Made by a program: the position numbers and the translations under genes. The notes below the pieces were generated by a model that made no database searches, was not told the DNA's origin, and saw nothing but the letters and a program-made list of their open reading frames with translations. A stretch of 64,000 nt of DNA from Actinorugispora endophytica (GTDB lineage Bacteria > Actinomycetota > Actinomycetes > Streptosporangiales > Streptosporangiaceae): contig NZ_SNYN01000026.1 of assembly GCF_004363075.1 (NCBI RefSeq), forward strand, positions 1-64,000. The letters are read 5' to 3'. Shown here in pieces: positions 7,917 to 15,782 of this stretch. Positions within the stretch are counted from its first letter, which is position 1. Each line of letters opens with the position of its first letter.

Positions 7917-7927
7917 GTTCACTCAAA
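7917..7927 (+). promoter_or_regulatory. Possible single PHO-box unit upstream of phoD
   Basis: GTTCACTCAAA resembles one 11-bp unit of the actinobacterial PhoP direct repeat and lies 87 bp before the phoD start. The unit before it does not match, so this is weak. The remainder of the interval 7710-8013 shows no gene. Confidence 0.25.
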
Positions 7928-8013
7928 AGCGGGCGAGGGCTTGGGTCATCGACAGCCGTCCCCCAGAGCATGCGGAGGTGAACCTGCCCCCATCCCGTGC
8001 AACGGAGGGTTAG

Positions 8014-9609
8014 ATGGCCCGCTCCACCTCCTCACGCCCCTCGCCGACCCGCCGCCGGTTCCTCGGGATCGGCACGGCCTCGGCCGCGGCCGTCGCGCTG
8101 GGTACCGGCCTGTTCTCCGCCGAACCGGCCCGGGCCGGGAACACCGTCTCCGGCTACCCCTTCGCCCTCGGCGTCGCCTCCGGTGAACCACGCCACAACG
8201 GCGTGGTGCTGTGGACCCGGCTGGCCCCCGAACCGCTCGCCCCCGACGGCCGGGGCGGCATGGACGACCGCGAGGTCACCGTCTACTACCAGGTCGCCAC
8301 CGACGAGGACTTCCGCCGCGTGGTGCGCGAGGGAAGCGCCACGGCCTCGCCCGAACTCGCGCACTCGGTGCATCCGGAGGTGTCCGGGCTGCGGCCCGAC
8401 CGCGAGTACTTCTACCGCTTCGGCGCGCTGGGCGAGATCAGCCCGGTGGGGCGCACCCGCACCGCCCCGCCGCCCGGAAGCCTGCCCTCCCGGCTCGAGT
8501 TCGGCTTCGTCTCCTGCCAGAACTGGAACGACGGCCACTACACCGCCTACCGCCACCTTGCCGACGAGGACCTGGCGGTCGTGCTGCACCTGGGCGACTA
8601 CATCTACGAGAACCCCGCCAACGGCGGGATCCGCCAGGTGGAGGTCCCCGACCACCTCAAGGCCGAGACCGTGACGCTCGAGCAGTACCGGAGCAGGTAC
8701 TCGCTCTACAAGACGGATCCGGACCTGCGGGCCGCGCACGAGCGGTTCCCCTGGATCGTGACCCCCGACGACCACGAGGTGGACAACAACTGGGCGGGGG
8801 AGTTCTCCCAGGACGCGGGTGTCACCCCCGAGCGGTTCCTGCGCCGCCGGGCGGCCGCGTTCCAGGCGTACTACGAGAACCTCCCGTTGCGCCGCGACTC
8901 CATGCCGATCGGCCCGAACATGAGCCTGCACCGCAGGCTTCCCTGGGGGCGACTCGCGGACTTCACCATGCTCGACACCCGCCAGTACCGCGACGACCAG
9001 GCGTGCGGCGACGGCCTCACCGCCACCTGCGAGGACCGGTTCGCCCCCGGCCGCTCCGTCCTGGGGGAGGCCCAGCGCGACTGGCTGGTGGAGGGCTTCG
9101 CCAACTCCCCGGCGCGCTGGCACGTGCTGGGCAACCAGATGCCGATGCTGCAGACCGACGTGGACTCCGGGCCGGACACGCGGGTGTGGATGGACGCCTG
9201 GGACGGGTACGTGGCCGAGCGCGACGAGGTGCTCGCCGCGGCCGTGCGGGAGGGGGTGCGCAACCTGGTGGTCCTCACCGGCGACCGGCACCAGAACTAC
9301 GCCGCCGACCTCAAGGCCGACTACACCGACCCCGACTCGGCGACGGTGGGCACCGAGTTCGTGGGGACCTCGATCAGCAGCAGCCGGGACGGCCAGGACC
9401 TGGGCCCCCAGGGGGAGGAGATGCTGGCGGCCAACCCGCACCTGAGGTTCGTGAACGAGCAGCGCGGCTACGTGCGCTGCACGGTCACCCCCCGGCGGTG
9501 GGAGACCGACTTCCGGGTGCTCCCCTATGTGACGCGGCCGGACGCGCCCGTGTCCACCCGGGCGAGCCTCCTCGTCGAGGACGGCCGCCCGGGGGTGCTG
9601 ACCGACTGA
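8014..9609 (+). CDS. phoD: Alkaline phosphatase D family (Tat-exported)
   Basis: A 531-residue PhoD-type phosphatase/phosphodiesterase. A twin-arginine signal (RRRFLGIG, residues 13-20) and an Ala-rich hydrophobic segment end at about residue 42 (ARA-GN). An N-terminal Fn3-like domain (FALGVASGEPRHNGVVLWTR) precedes the metallophosphatase domain with SCQNW, HLGDYIYE, DDHEVDNN and LTGDRHQN, the expected Fe/Ca ligand region. Length is normal for the family. It releases phosphate from extracellular phosphoesters and is normally under PhoP control; only a weak PHO-box-like unit is visible here. Confidence 0.95.
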   Translation: MARSTSSRPSPTRRRFLGIGTASAAAVALGTGLFSAEPARAGNTVSGYPFALGVASGEPRHNGVVLWTRLAPEPLAPDGRGGMDDREVTVYYQVATDEDFRRVVREGSATASPELAHSVHPEVSGLRPDREYFYRFGALGEISPVGRTRTAPPPGSLPSRLEFGFVSCQNWNDGHYTAYRHLADEDLAVVLHLGDYIYENPANGGIRQVEVPDHLKAETVTLEQYRSRYSLYKTDPDLRAAHERFPWIVTPDDHEVDNNWAGEFSQDAGVTPERFLRRRAAAFQAYYENLPLRRDSMPIGPNMSLHRRLPWGRLADFTMLDTRQYRDDQACGDGLTATCEDRFAPGRSVLGEAQRDWLVEGFANSPARWHVLGNQMPMLQTDVDSGPDTRVWMDAWDGYVAERDEVLAAAVREGVRNLVVLTGDRHQNYAADLKADYTDPDSATVGTEFVGTSISSSRDGQDLGPQGEEMLAANPHLRFVNEQRGYVRCTVTPRRWETDFRVLPYVTRPDAPVSTRASLLVEDGRPGVLTD

Positions 9610-9821
9610 CCGCGGGCCCCGGGGCGGTCCCATGTCAGGGGCGTGAGCGGATGGCCTCGGCGCGCCCCGGCGGAGCCGCGCCCTGGCCGGACGCGGTCAC
9701 CGCCCTGTCGCAGAGGCTCTTCGGGTATGTAGCGTGTTCCCTTCTCGGAGGAACAGGTCGGAGTGCTTCTGGCCACCGGTGGGGGGCGGCCACGGCAACC
9801 GCAGTGGGAAAGGGCGGCAGT

Positions 9822-10094
9822 GTGGGAAAACCGGAACTTGTGACGGACCCCGACAGGCCCGACTGCTTTCTGGTGGTCGACCGCGCCGCCGGCGTCCTGA
9901 TCGGCGAGGTTGTTCTCAGCGACGTCTGGCCCGGCAAGTGGCGCGCCTCGGTCAACCACCCCGGCATGGTCGAGGCTTACGTGCGGGTCCGCCCCTCGGG
10001 TGAGGACCTCGTCGACCTTCCCCAAGTAGGCACCGAGACCTTCGGCAGCCCCTACGACGCCATGGCGGCCGTCGAACGCCACCGCGCGCTGTAG
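9822..10094 (+). CDS. Hypothetical 90-aa protein
   Basis: A small protein (starts VGKPELVTDPDRPDCF) with no recognised family. It reads like an alternating beta-strand domain (FLVVDRAAGVLIGEVVLSDV; EAYVRVRPSGEDLVDLPQVG) and lacks membrane or signal segments. GTG 9822 is preceded by AAAGGGCGGCA; GTG 9804 is an alternative six codons up. It stands alone between phoD and the Gfo/Idh/MocA gene. The interval 9610-9821 shows nothing else. Confidence 0.65.
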   Translation: MGKPELVTDPDRPDCFLVVDRAAGVLIGEVVLSDVWPGKWRASVNHPGMVEAYVRVRPSGEDLVDLPQVGTETFGSPYDAMAAVERHRAL

Positions 10095-10183
10095 GGCATC
10101 CCCGACATTCCAGGTGTCCAGTGGCGGCCTTCCCCCGGCACCGGCCGGGCCGTGGCCACGCCGCCCCAGTGCTGGAACCCGAC

Positions 10184-10250
10184 GGTCTTGAGCTTTCTTC
10201 CTGTTCCGGGGAGTGGAAGGGCGGAAAGCCCCTGATCATCCCGAGCGGGT
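10184..10250 (-). repeat. Solo stem-loop repeat (degenerate, inverted)
   Basis: Read on the minus strand, this matches the second stem-loop inside the MITE copies: TGATC, then GGGGCTTTCCGCCCTTCC, a GGAAC loop region and a degenerate return arm ending AAGACCGTC. It stands alone here without MITE termini, downstream of the hypothetical gene. Confidence 0.5.
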
Positions 10251-10365
10251 CGGAACCGGCCCCTGAACCGCCGCGCCACGGACTCCCGGCGGGGACGCGC
10301 GGACCTCCGGCCCCGCCCGCCGTCGCCACCGCCCCGAAGGCCCCCTCCGGGGGAGAGGAGGGACG

Positions 10366-10394
10366 TAGACCGAACTTAACCGCTTCAGTAAAGT
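10366..10394 (+). promoter_or_regulatory. Probable leaderless promoter of the Gfo/Idh/MocA gene
   Basis: TAGACC (10366-10371) and TAAAGT (10389-10394) are separated by 17 bp; the ATG at 10402 lies 8 bp after the -10 and lacks a ribosome site, which fits a leaderless mRNA. Confidence 0.4.
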
Positions 10395-10401
10395 GTCGGC
10401 C

Positions 10402-11403
10402 ATGACAACTGACATCGGTGGACCGCGGTGGGGCGTGCTGGGGACCGGCGGGATCGCGGGCGCCTTCCTCAAGGGGCTGGGCGCGGTCGAGGGCGCGCGC
10501 GTCACGGCGGTCGGCTCGCGCAGCGACGCCTCGGCCGCCCGCTTCGCCGACGCCTGGGGCATCCCCAACCGGCACGGCAGCCTCCAGGGCCTGGCCGGGG
10601 ACCCCGAGGTGGACGTCGTCTACGTCGCGACCCCGCATCCCGCCCACGTCGAGGGCGCCCTCGCGTGCCTGGAGGCCGGCAAGCACGTGCTGTGCGAGAA
10701 GCCGCTGGCCATGAACACCCGCGAGGCCGCCTCGATGATCGACGCGGCCCGGCGCAACGAGCGCTTCCTCATGGAGGCCATGTGGACCCGGTTCGCCCCC
10801 GCGGCCCGCGAGATCGACCGACTCCTGGCCGACGGCGCGATCGGCGAGCTCCGGCTGCTCAACGCCGACTTCGGCAACGCGGTCCCCTACGACCCCCGGA
10901 GCCGCATGTGGGCGCCCGAACTGGGCGGCGGGGCGCTCCTCGACCTGGGCGTGTACCCGGTGGCGCTGGCCTCGCACTTCCTCGGCGAGCTGACCGTCGT
11001 GGGCGCGACCGGCCGCCTGGCCCCCAACGGGGTGGTGGACGCGCAGAGCGCCGTGATCGTCGAGGGCGACAAGGGCACGACGGGGCTGCTGTCCTGCTCG
11101 CTGGACGCGCCGCTGCCCAACCGGGTCGCCCTGGCCGGGACGCGCGGGCGGATCGAACTGGACCGCTGGTGGTGTCCCACCGACTTCGTCCTGTACCGCG
11201 ACGGCCGCGAGCCCGAGGCGTTCGCCTTCCCGCACCGCGCCAACGGCTACGAGCACGAGGCCGAGGAGGTGGCCCGGTGCGTCGCGGCGGGCGAGCTCCA
11301 GAGCCCGCTTATGCCGTGGGACGAGAGCCTGCGCGTCATGCGCGTCCTGGACGAGGTCCGCGACCGCCTGGGCGTGGTCTACCCGGCCGACACCGAGGGC
11401 TGA
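10402..11403 (+). CDS. Gfo/Idh/MocA family oxidoreductase
   Basis: A 333-residue NAD(P)-dependent oxidoreductase of the glucose-fructose oxidoreductase/inositol dehydrogenase family. The N-terminal Rossmann fold has GVLGTGGIAGAF (residues 9-20) and YVATPHPAHVE, then the EKP motif (HVLCEKPLAMN). The C-terminal alpha/beta domain holds the substrate site (GGGALLDLGVYPV). The preferred substrate cannot be read from sequence. ATG 10402 is chosen over GTG 10393 because it fits a leaderless start. Confidence 0.92.
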   Translation: MTTDIGGPRWGVLGTGGIAGAFLKGLGAVEGARVTAVGSRSDASAARFADAWGIPNRHGSLQGLAGDPEVDVVYVATPHPAHVEGALACLEAGKHVLCEKPLAMNTREAASMIDAARRNERFLMEAMWTRFAPAAREIDRLLADGAIGELRLLNADFGNAVPYDPRSRMWAPELGGGALLDLGVYPVALASHFLGELTVVGATGRLAPNGVVDAQSAVIVEGDKGTTGLLSCSLDAPLPNRVALAGTRGRIELDRWWCPTDFVLYRDGREPEAFAFPHRANGYEHEAEEVARCVAAGELQSPLMPWDESLRVMRVLDEVRDRLGVVYPADTEG

Positions 11404-11477
11404 GGGCGCGCGGCCGGGCCCCGTCGCGGGGCCCGGCCGTCGCGTTCGCCTTCCCGGCGGGGGTTCCGCCCGGTGGC

Positions 11478-12143
11478 TCAGGCGTCGCGGCGGTATCGGG
11501 CGGCGACCCAGGACACCCACAGCATGGCGGTGACGGCGCCGACGGCCAGGGTCAGGGAACCGGCCGCACCGCCGGTCATCGCCCAGCCGTTGCCGACCAG
11601 CAGGGCGGTCCCGGCGACGCGGGAGGCGGCGGCGCGGCCGCGGTCCCCGGCGCGGCCGAAGTGGCGGCCCAGGACGTAGCAGGCGGCGATCAGGGCGGTG
11701 AAGGCGACCGACCCGGCGGCCATGTGCCCGTAGCTGTGCCAGGTGAGCGCCTCGGGCATCCCGTAGGGGGTGCCGACGGGGAAGCCGTTGGCCGGGTCCA
11801 TCACGAATACTCCTGCGGCCATCATGCCGATGCCGTTGACCAGGACAAGTCGCGGCGCCCACGTGCCGCCGGGGGAGCCGCCCAGGGCCCGGCGCAGGCC
11901 GACCGACCCGGCGACGGTCAGGGCCCCGGCGACCAGGAAGTTGGCGATCTGCAGCCAGCCCAGGGAGCCGTTGCTCAGCGCGCTCAGCGGGTGGTGGGTC
12001 AGGTCGAAGCCCTCGCGGGTGGCGGCCTGGGCCAGGGAGACGACCGTCCACAGGGGGCCCGCCACGGCGGCGCAGGCCAGCAGGGAGCGGGTGGCGGCCG
12101 GGGCGCGGGACGCGGTGGCGGCGGGGATCTGGACGGCGGTCAT
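11478..12143 (-). CDS. DUF998 family membrane protein
   Basis: A 221-residue integral membrane protein with about six hydrophobic segments. Family hallmarks are GPLWTVVSLAQA, then a conserved extracytoplasmic stretch around FDLTHHPLSALSNGSLGWLQIANF, and MDPANGFPVG. DUF998 proteins are of unknown function. It is divergent from the DGPF/ECF42 pair across an intergenic region holding a 13-bp-arm inverted repeat, so it may be co-regulated with them. Confidence 0.87.
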   Translation of the reverse strand: MTAVQIPAATASRAPAATRSLLACAAVAGPLWTVVSLAQAATREGFDLTHHPLSALSNGSLGWLQIANFLVAGALTVAGSVGLRRALGGSPGGTWAPRLVLVNGIGMMAAGVFVMDPANGFPVGTPYGMPEALTWHSYGHMAAGSVAFTALIAACYVLGRHFGRAGDRGRAAASRVAGTALLVGNGWAMTGGAAGSLTLAVGAVTAMLWVSWVAARYRRDA

Positions 12144-12198
12144 GGCCGGTGTCCTCTCTGTCGGGTGCTTCGGTGCTCACCCCCACGTCGTCCCGGCG

Positions 12199-12232
12199 AT
12201 GTGGCAGGGAATGCCCGCGTTCCCTGCCACAT
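12199..12232. promoter_or_regulatory. 13-bp-arm inverted repeat between DUF998 and DGPF genes
   Basis: ATGTGGCAGGGAA (12199-12211) and its exact complement (12220-12232) flank an 8-base loop, 56 bp upstream of the DUF998 start and 50 bp upstream of the DGPF start. It is an operator or an RNA hairpin in a divergent promoter region; no T-tract follows, so a terminator is less likely. Confidence 0.5.
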
Positions 12233-12282
12233 GCGCTCGTTCGACGCGTAGCCGAGCACACCGAGACAGAGGAGAGGAACCC

Positions 12283-12606
12283 ATGCGCTACCTGATGACC
12301 ACCAATGCCTCCGGCTCCGAGCCCGACGAGACCCTGTACGCCGAGATGGGCAGGTTCGTCGAGGAGCTGACCGCGTCGGGCGTCCTGCTGGCCACCGGCG
12401 GCCTCGAACCGGGCGGGGTCCGCGTGACGTCCTCCGGCGAGGAGATCACGGTGACGGACGGGCCGTTCGCCGAGGCCAAGGAGGCCGTGGCGGGCTTCGC
12501 GCTGGTCGAGGTCCGCTCCCGGGAGGAGGCGCTCGAGGTGGCCCGCCGCTTCCGCAGGATCGTCGGCGACGGCGAGAGCGTGCTCCAGCAGGTCTTCGGC
12601 TCCTGA
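12283..12606 (+). CDS. YciI/DGPF-domain protein
   Basis: A 107-residue YciI-like protein of the DGPF type: MRYLMTTNAS at the start, then VTDGPFAEAKEAVAGFALVE, which holds the namesake DGPF motif. These dimeric ferredoxin-like proteins accompany ECF42 sigma factors and are usually their targets. GAGGAGAGGAAC precedes ATG 12283. The sigma gene begins 60 bp downstream, so they probably form one operon. Confidence 0.9.
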   Translation: MRYLMTTNASGSEPDETLYAEMGRFVEELTASGVLLATGGLEPGGVRVTSSGEEITVTDGPFAEAKEAVAGFALVEVRSREEALEVARRFRRIVGDGESVLQQVFGS

Positions 12607-12666
12607 TCCCGTCGGCGGCACCGCCCCGGGTTGCGCGCGGCCCCGGGCGGTGCTGTCATCGTGCCC

Positions 12667-14625
12667 GTGACGGACACCCACCGTACGGTCGACGCGGTCT
12701 GGAAACTCGAGTCGGCCAGGATCATCGCCGGACTCACCCGAATGGTGCGCGACGTGGGCCTCGCCGAGGAGATCGCCCAGGACGCGCTCGTCGCCGCGCT
12801 GGAGCAGTGGCCGGAATCGGGCGTCCCGAACAACCCCGGCGCCTGGCTGACGGCCGTCGCCAAGCGCCGCGCCGTCGACCACGTCCGGCGGTCCCGGCGC
12901 CTGGAGCGCAAGCACGAGCAGCTCGCCCACGACCTGGAGCGCGGGCAGGAGGAGGAGTCCGCTCCGGACGACGTCCTTCGGCTGATGTTCGTCACCTGCC
13001 ACCCGGTGCTGGAGACCCGGGCCCGGATCGCGCTGACGCTCCGCCTGGTCTGCGGTCTGACGACCGGGGAGATCGCGCGGGCGTTCCTCACCGACGAGCC
13101 GGGGGTCGCCCGGCTCGTCGCCGGGGCGAAGCGGACGCTGGCCGAGAAGCGGATCCCGTTCGACCTCCCGGACGGCCCGGAGCTGGCCGAGCGCCTGTCG
13201 TCGGTGCTCGAGGTCGTCTACCTGGTCTTCAACGAGGGGTACTCGGCGACGTCCGGGGACGACCTGACACGGCCGGGGCTCTGCCTGGAGGCGCTGCGGC
13301 TGGGGCGGCTGCTGGCCGAGCTGGCGCCACGCGAGGCCGAGGCGCACGGGCTGGTCGCGCTGATGGAGCTGCACGCGTCCCGCGCCGCCGCGCGGACCGG
13401 TCCCGGAGGCGAGCTCGTCCAGCTGCACGAGCAGAACCGGGGTCGCTGGGACCAGCTGCTCGTCCGCCGGGGCTTCACCGCGATGCTGCGCGCCCGGGAG
13501 GCCGGCGGCCCGCCCGGCCCGTACGTACTGCAGGCGGCGATCGCCGCCTGCCACGCGCGGGCGCGGACCTCCGAGGACACCGACTGGGAACAGATCGCGT
13601 CCCTGTACGAGGCGCTGGTCCGGCTGCTGCCGACGCCGATCGTGCGGCTCAACCGGGCCGTGGCGATCGGGATGGCGCGCGGACCACGGGCGGGACTCGC
13701 CCTGGTCGACGCCCTGGCCGCCGATCCCGCCCTGCGCGACTACCACCTCCTTCCGGGGGTGCGGGGCGACCTCCTGGAGCGGTCGGGACGGCACGAGGAG
13801 GCGCGGCTGGAGTTCGAGCGGGCCGCGTCCCTCACCGGGAACTCCGCCGAGCGGGCCTTCCTGCGCCGCCGCGCGGACGGGATCGCCGCCACCGGAGCGC
13901 GGGGGGCCACCCTCGGGCAGGCCGTCCGGGACTTCCTGGGACGGGACGACCTCGACCCGGAGACGCTCCGCTCCTACGGCCAGACCCTGCGGCGCCTCCG
14001 CCGGTCCCTGGGGGACCGGGCGCCACTGGCCTCCCTGACCGCCGACCAGGTGACGGGGGTGTTCGCGGCGTCCTGGGAGGGGGTCGCGGCCAGGACGTGG
14101 AACCGGCACCGGTCGGCCGTCCGGTCGTTCGGCGCCTGGGCGTCCCTGGAGCACCTCGCGGCGGGGATCGACCGGCGCGCCGAGACGCGGGCCCCGACGC
14201 GGGAGGTCGACCCGGCCCTGCTGGAGGCGCTCTGGAGCCGCCGCGACCTGCCGCTGCGCGAACGGACCCTGTGGCGGCTCCTGAACGAGTCGGCGGCCGG
14301 GGTGGGCGCCGTCCTGTCCCTGAACGTCGAGGACCTGGACCTGGACGACCGCCGGGCCCGCGCGGGCGGTACCTGGGTGGGGTGGCGCTCCCAGACCGCC
14401 CGGCTCCTCCCTCTGCTGGTGGCGGACCGGACCCGGGGGCCGCTGTTCCTCGCCGACCGCAGGCCCGGCCCGGGCCGGATGCCGGCGGCGGCCGACCTGT
14501 GCCCCGAGACGGGGCGCGGCCGCCTGTCCTACACGCGGGCGGAGTACCTCTTCAAGCAGGCCACCAGGTCCCTGGACCCGTCGGGCGCCGGCTACACCCT
14601 CCGCCAGCTCAGGCCCCGTTCCTGA
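12667..14625 (+). CDS. ECF42-type sigma factor fused to degenerate tyrosine recombinase
   Basis: A 652-residue fusion. Residues 1 to ~410 are a complete ECF42-type sigma factor: region 2 (AEEIAQDALVAALEQWP, NPGAWLTAVAKRRAVDHVRR), region 4, then the TPR-like C-terminal extension (VYLVFNEGYSAT, PIVRLNRAVA, EARLEFERAASL). From about residue 413 a second module begins (TLGQAVRDFLGRDDLDPETL) that reads as a tyrosine recombinase: core-binding helix TWNRHRSAVRSFGAWA, then VLSLNVEDLDLDDRRA and TLRQLRPRS. The catalytic arginine position appears replaced (AGVGAV instead of the usual ARAEE-type sequence) and the protein ends where HxxR and the tyrosine should follow, so it is unlikely to recombine DNA. 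GTG 12667 is preferred; GTG 12661 is possible. The 3' end overlaps the convergent methyltransferase by 17 bp. Confidence 0.8.
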   Translation: MTDTHRTVDAVWKLESARIIAGLTRMVRDVGLAEEIAQDALVAALEQWPESGVPNNPGAWLTAVAKRRAVDHVRRSRRLERKHEQLAHDLERGQEEESAPDDVLRLMFVTCHPVLETRARIALTLRLVCGLTTGEIARAFLTDEPGVARLVAGAKRTLAEKRIPFDLPDGPELAERLSSVLEVVYLVFNEGYSATSGDDLTRPGLCLEALRLGRLLAELAPREAEAHGLVALMELHASRAAARTGPGGELVQLHEQNRGRWDQLLVRRGFTAMLRAREAGGPPGPYVLQAAIAACHARARTSEDTDWEQIASLYEALVRLLPTPIVRLNRAVAIGMARGPRAGLALVDALAADPALRDYHLLPGVRGDLLERSGRHEEARLEFERAASLTGNSAERAFLRRRADGIAATGARGATLGQAVRDFLGRDDLDPETLRSYGQTLRRLRRSLGDRAPLASLTADQVTGVFAASWEGVAARTWNRHRSAVRSFGAWASLEHLAAGIDRRAETRAPTREVDPALLEALWSRRDLPLRERTLWRLLNESAAGVGAVLSLNVEDLDLDDRRARAGGTWVGWRSQTARLLPLLVADRTRGPLFLADRRPGPGRMPAAADLCPETGRGRLSYTRAEYLFKQATRSLDPSGAGYTLRQLRPRS

Positions 14626-15388
14626 CCGCGCCCTGCGGCCGGGGCTTGACCGCCGTCACCCGCAGCCGCCGGTAGCCCGCCCACCAGGAGCCGTCCCGGT
14701 GCAGGACCGGGCGCAGCCGCTCGGAGAGTTCGGCCAGGAAGGCGCCGGGGTCGTCGACCCCCGCCAGCAGGTGCGCGCCGAACATGCGCACCCAGTCGGC
14801 CAGGCCGTCCGGGGCGGTCAGCTCGGTGGGCCGGTCGAACAGCCACGCCGCGCGCACCTCGAACCCGGCGTCCTCCAGAACCCGCGTGTACTGGGCGATC
14901 GAGGGGAAGTACCAGGGCGAGGCGGCCTCGGGCAGTCCGTGCCCGGCGCGCAGCGCCCCGGCCCCCGAGTCGATGGCGGCGATGTTGCCCGCCCCGCCGA
15001 GTTCGGCCACGAGCCGCCCCCCGGGGCGCAGTGCGGCGAAGAGCCCGGCGGCGGCGCGGTCCGCCTCGGGTACCCAGTGCAGGACGGCGTTGCTGAGGAC
15101 GGCGTCGAACTCCTCGCGGAACGGCAGTTCGCGCAGGTCGGCGACCGAGACGTCGATCCCGGGGAAGCGGGCCGCGGCCCGCGCGACCATCTCCGGGCTG
15201 GCGTCCACCCCGACCGCGTCGGCACCGGCCCCGGCCAGTGCCGCCACGTGGTCCCCGGTCCCGCACCCGGCGTCCAGGACCCGCTCGCCGGGCCGGGCGT
15301 CCAGCAGGTCGATGAGCGCGTCGCCGTATCCGGCGACGAAGGCGTGGCGGGTGTCGTACAACTCGGCGTCCCAGATCTGCGAGGTCAT
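14609..15388 (-). CDS. Class I SAM-dependent methyltransferase (Tam-like)
   Basis: A 259-residue methyltransferase resembling trans-aconitate 2-methyltransferase and related small-molecule enzymes. Motif I is VLDAGCGTGDHVA (about residues 35-47), motif II GVDASPEMVA, then FDAVLSNAVLHWVPE and LRPGGRLVAELGG. Substrate is not predictable. ATG 15388 is preferred because the methyltransferase begins there; the open frame runs further up through AT-rich operator DNA. A long inverted repeat lies 20 bp upstream of the start. Confidence 0.9.
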   Translation of the reverse strand: MTSQIWDAELYDTRHAFVAGYGDALIDLLDARPGERVLDAGCGTGDHVAALAGAGADAVGVDASPEMVARAAARFPGIDVSVADLRELPFREEFDAVLSNAVLHWVPEADRAAAGLFAALRPGGRLVAELGGAGNIAAIDSGAGALRAGHGLPEAASPWYFPSIAQYTRVLEDAGFEVRAAWLFDRPTELTAPDGLADWVRMFGAHLLAGVDDPGAFLAELSERLRPVLHRDGSWWAGYRRLRVTAVKPRPQGAVRNGA

Positions 15389-15407
15389 GGCCCGACAGTA
15401 ACAATTC

Positions 15408-15445
15408 GTCTCAGAATACAAAACTTGAATCTTGAATTCTGAGAC
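15408..15445. promoter_or_regulatory. 10-bp-arm operator upstream of the methyltransferase gene
   Basis: GTCTCAGAAT (15408-15417) and ATTCTGAGAC (15436-15445) are perfect arms around an AT-rich 18-bp core, in a markedly AT-rich island. On the minus strand TATTCT overlaps one arm and could be a -10. The arrangement suggests a dimeric repressor site directly on the methyltransferase promoter; no adjacent regulator gene is evident. Confidence 0.55.
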
Positions 15446-15539
15446 AAAAGGAAGGGGTCCCGCTCCCTGCCGACGGACCGGTCGGCCGTGTCGCTTCTCG
15501 GGGTTCCGGCGGCCCTCGCCCCACCGGGACGGGCGGACG

Positions 15540-15698
15540 CGTGCCGGGCTTCCGGGCCGCGCCCACGACGTCCGTTTCGTGAGGGTTCCGTTGACGGTCG
15601 TGGGCTTTCCGCCCTTCCCGACCCCGAAACGGGCAGAAAGCCCACGACCGTCAACAAAACCACCGGTGCCCGAATTCACCCCCCGCGCCGGCGACTCC
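15540..15698 (+). mobile_element. MITE-like repeat, copy 3 (internally deleted)
   Basis: It contains the internal GGGCCGCGCCCACGACGTCC block, a 25-bp-arm stem-loop (GTTGACGGTCGTGGGCTTTC and return arm, about 15590-15655) and the right terminal sequence ACCGGTGCCCGAATTCACC through to CTAG. The GTGATCTTGCTG hairpin of copies 2 and 4 is missing and no clear left terminus is visible. Its right end supplies or abuts the TAG that truncates the amidohydrolase frame. Confidence 0.6.
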
Positions 15699-15782
15699 CT
15701 AGCCGTCGTTCGCCACCAGCGGGAAGCGCGGGTCGACGATGTGCAGGTGCGCGTCGAACACGCGCCGCCCGCCCGGGATCAT
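15699..15782 (-). pseudogene. Amidohydrolase N-terminal fragment cut by MITE
   Basis: A 27-codon frame from ATG 15782 to TAG 15699. It contains the FDAHLHIVDP metal-binding HxH start typical of the TIM-barrel amidohydrolase family and PRFPLVANDG, then stops exactly at the MITE terminus. The rest of the ~270-residue enzyme is gone. Its ATG overlaps the stop of the upstream gene (ATGA), which shows it was once the coupled downstream gene of that operon. Confidence 0.65.

Noticed and set aside
12121-12190. An ECF42-type promoter (TGTCGG ... CGTC) upstream of the DGPF gene
   Set aside because: The two elements are 21 bp apart, outside the 16-18 bp spacing expected for ECF promoters.
9952-14154. 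A 1400-codon minus-strand open frame opposite several genes
   Set aside because: Composition is that of antisense of GC-rich genes; the true genes on the plus strand have family motifs.
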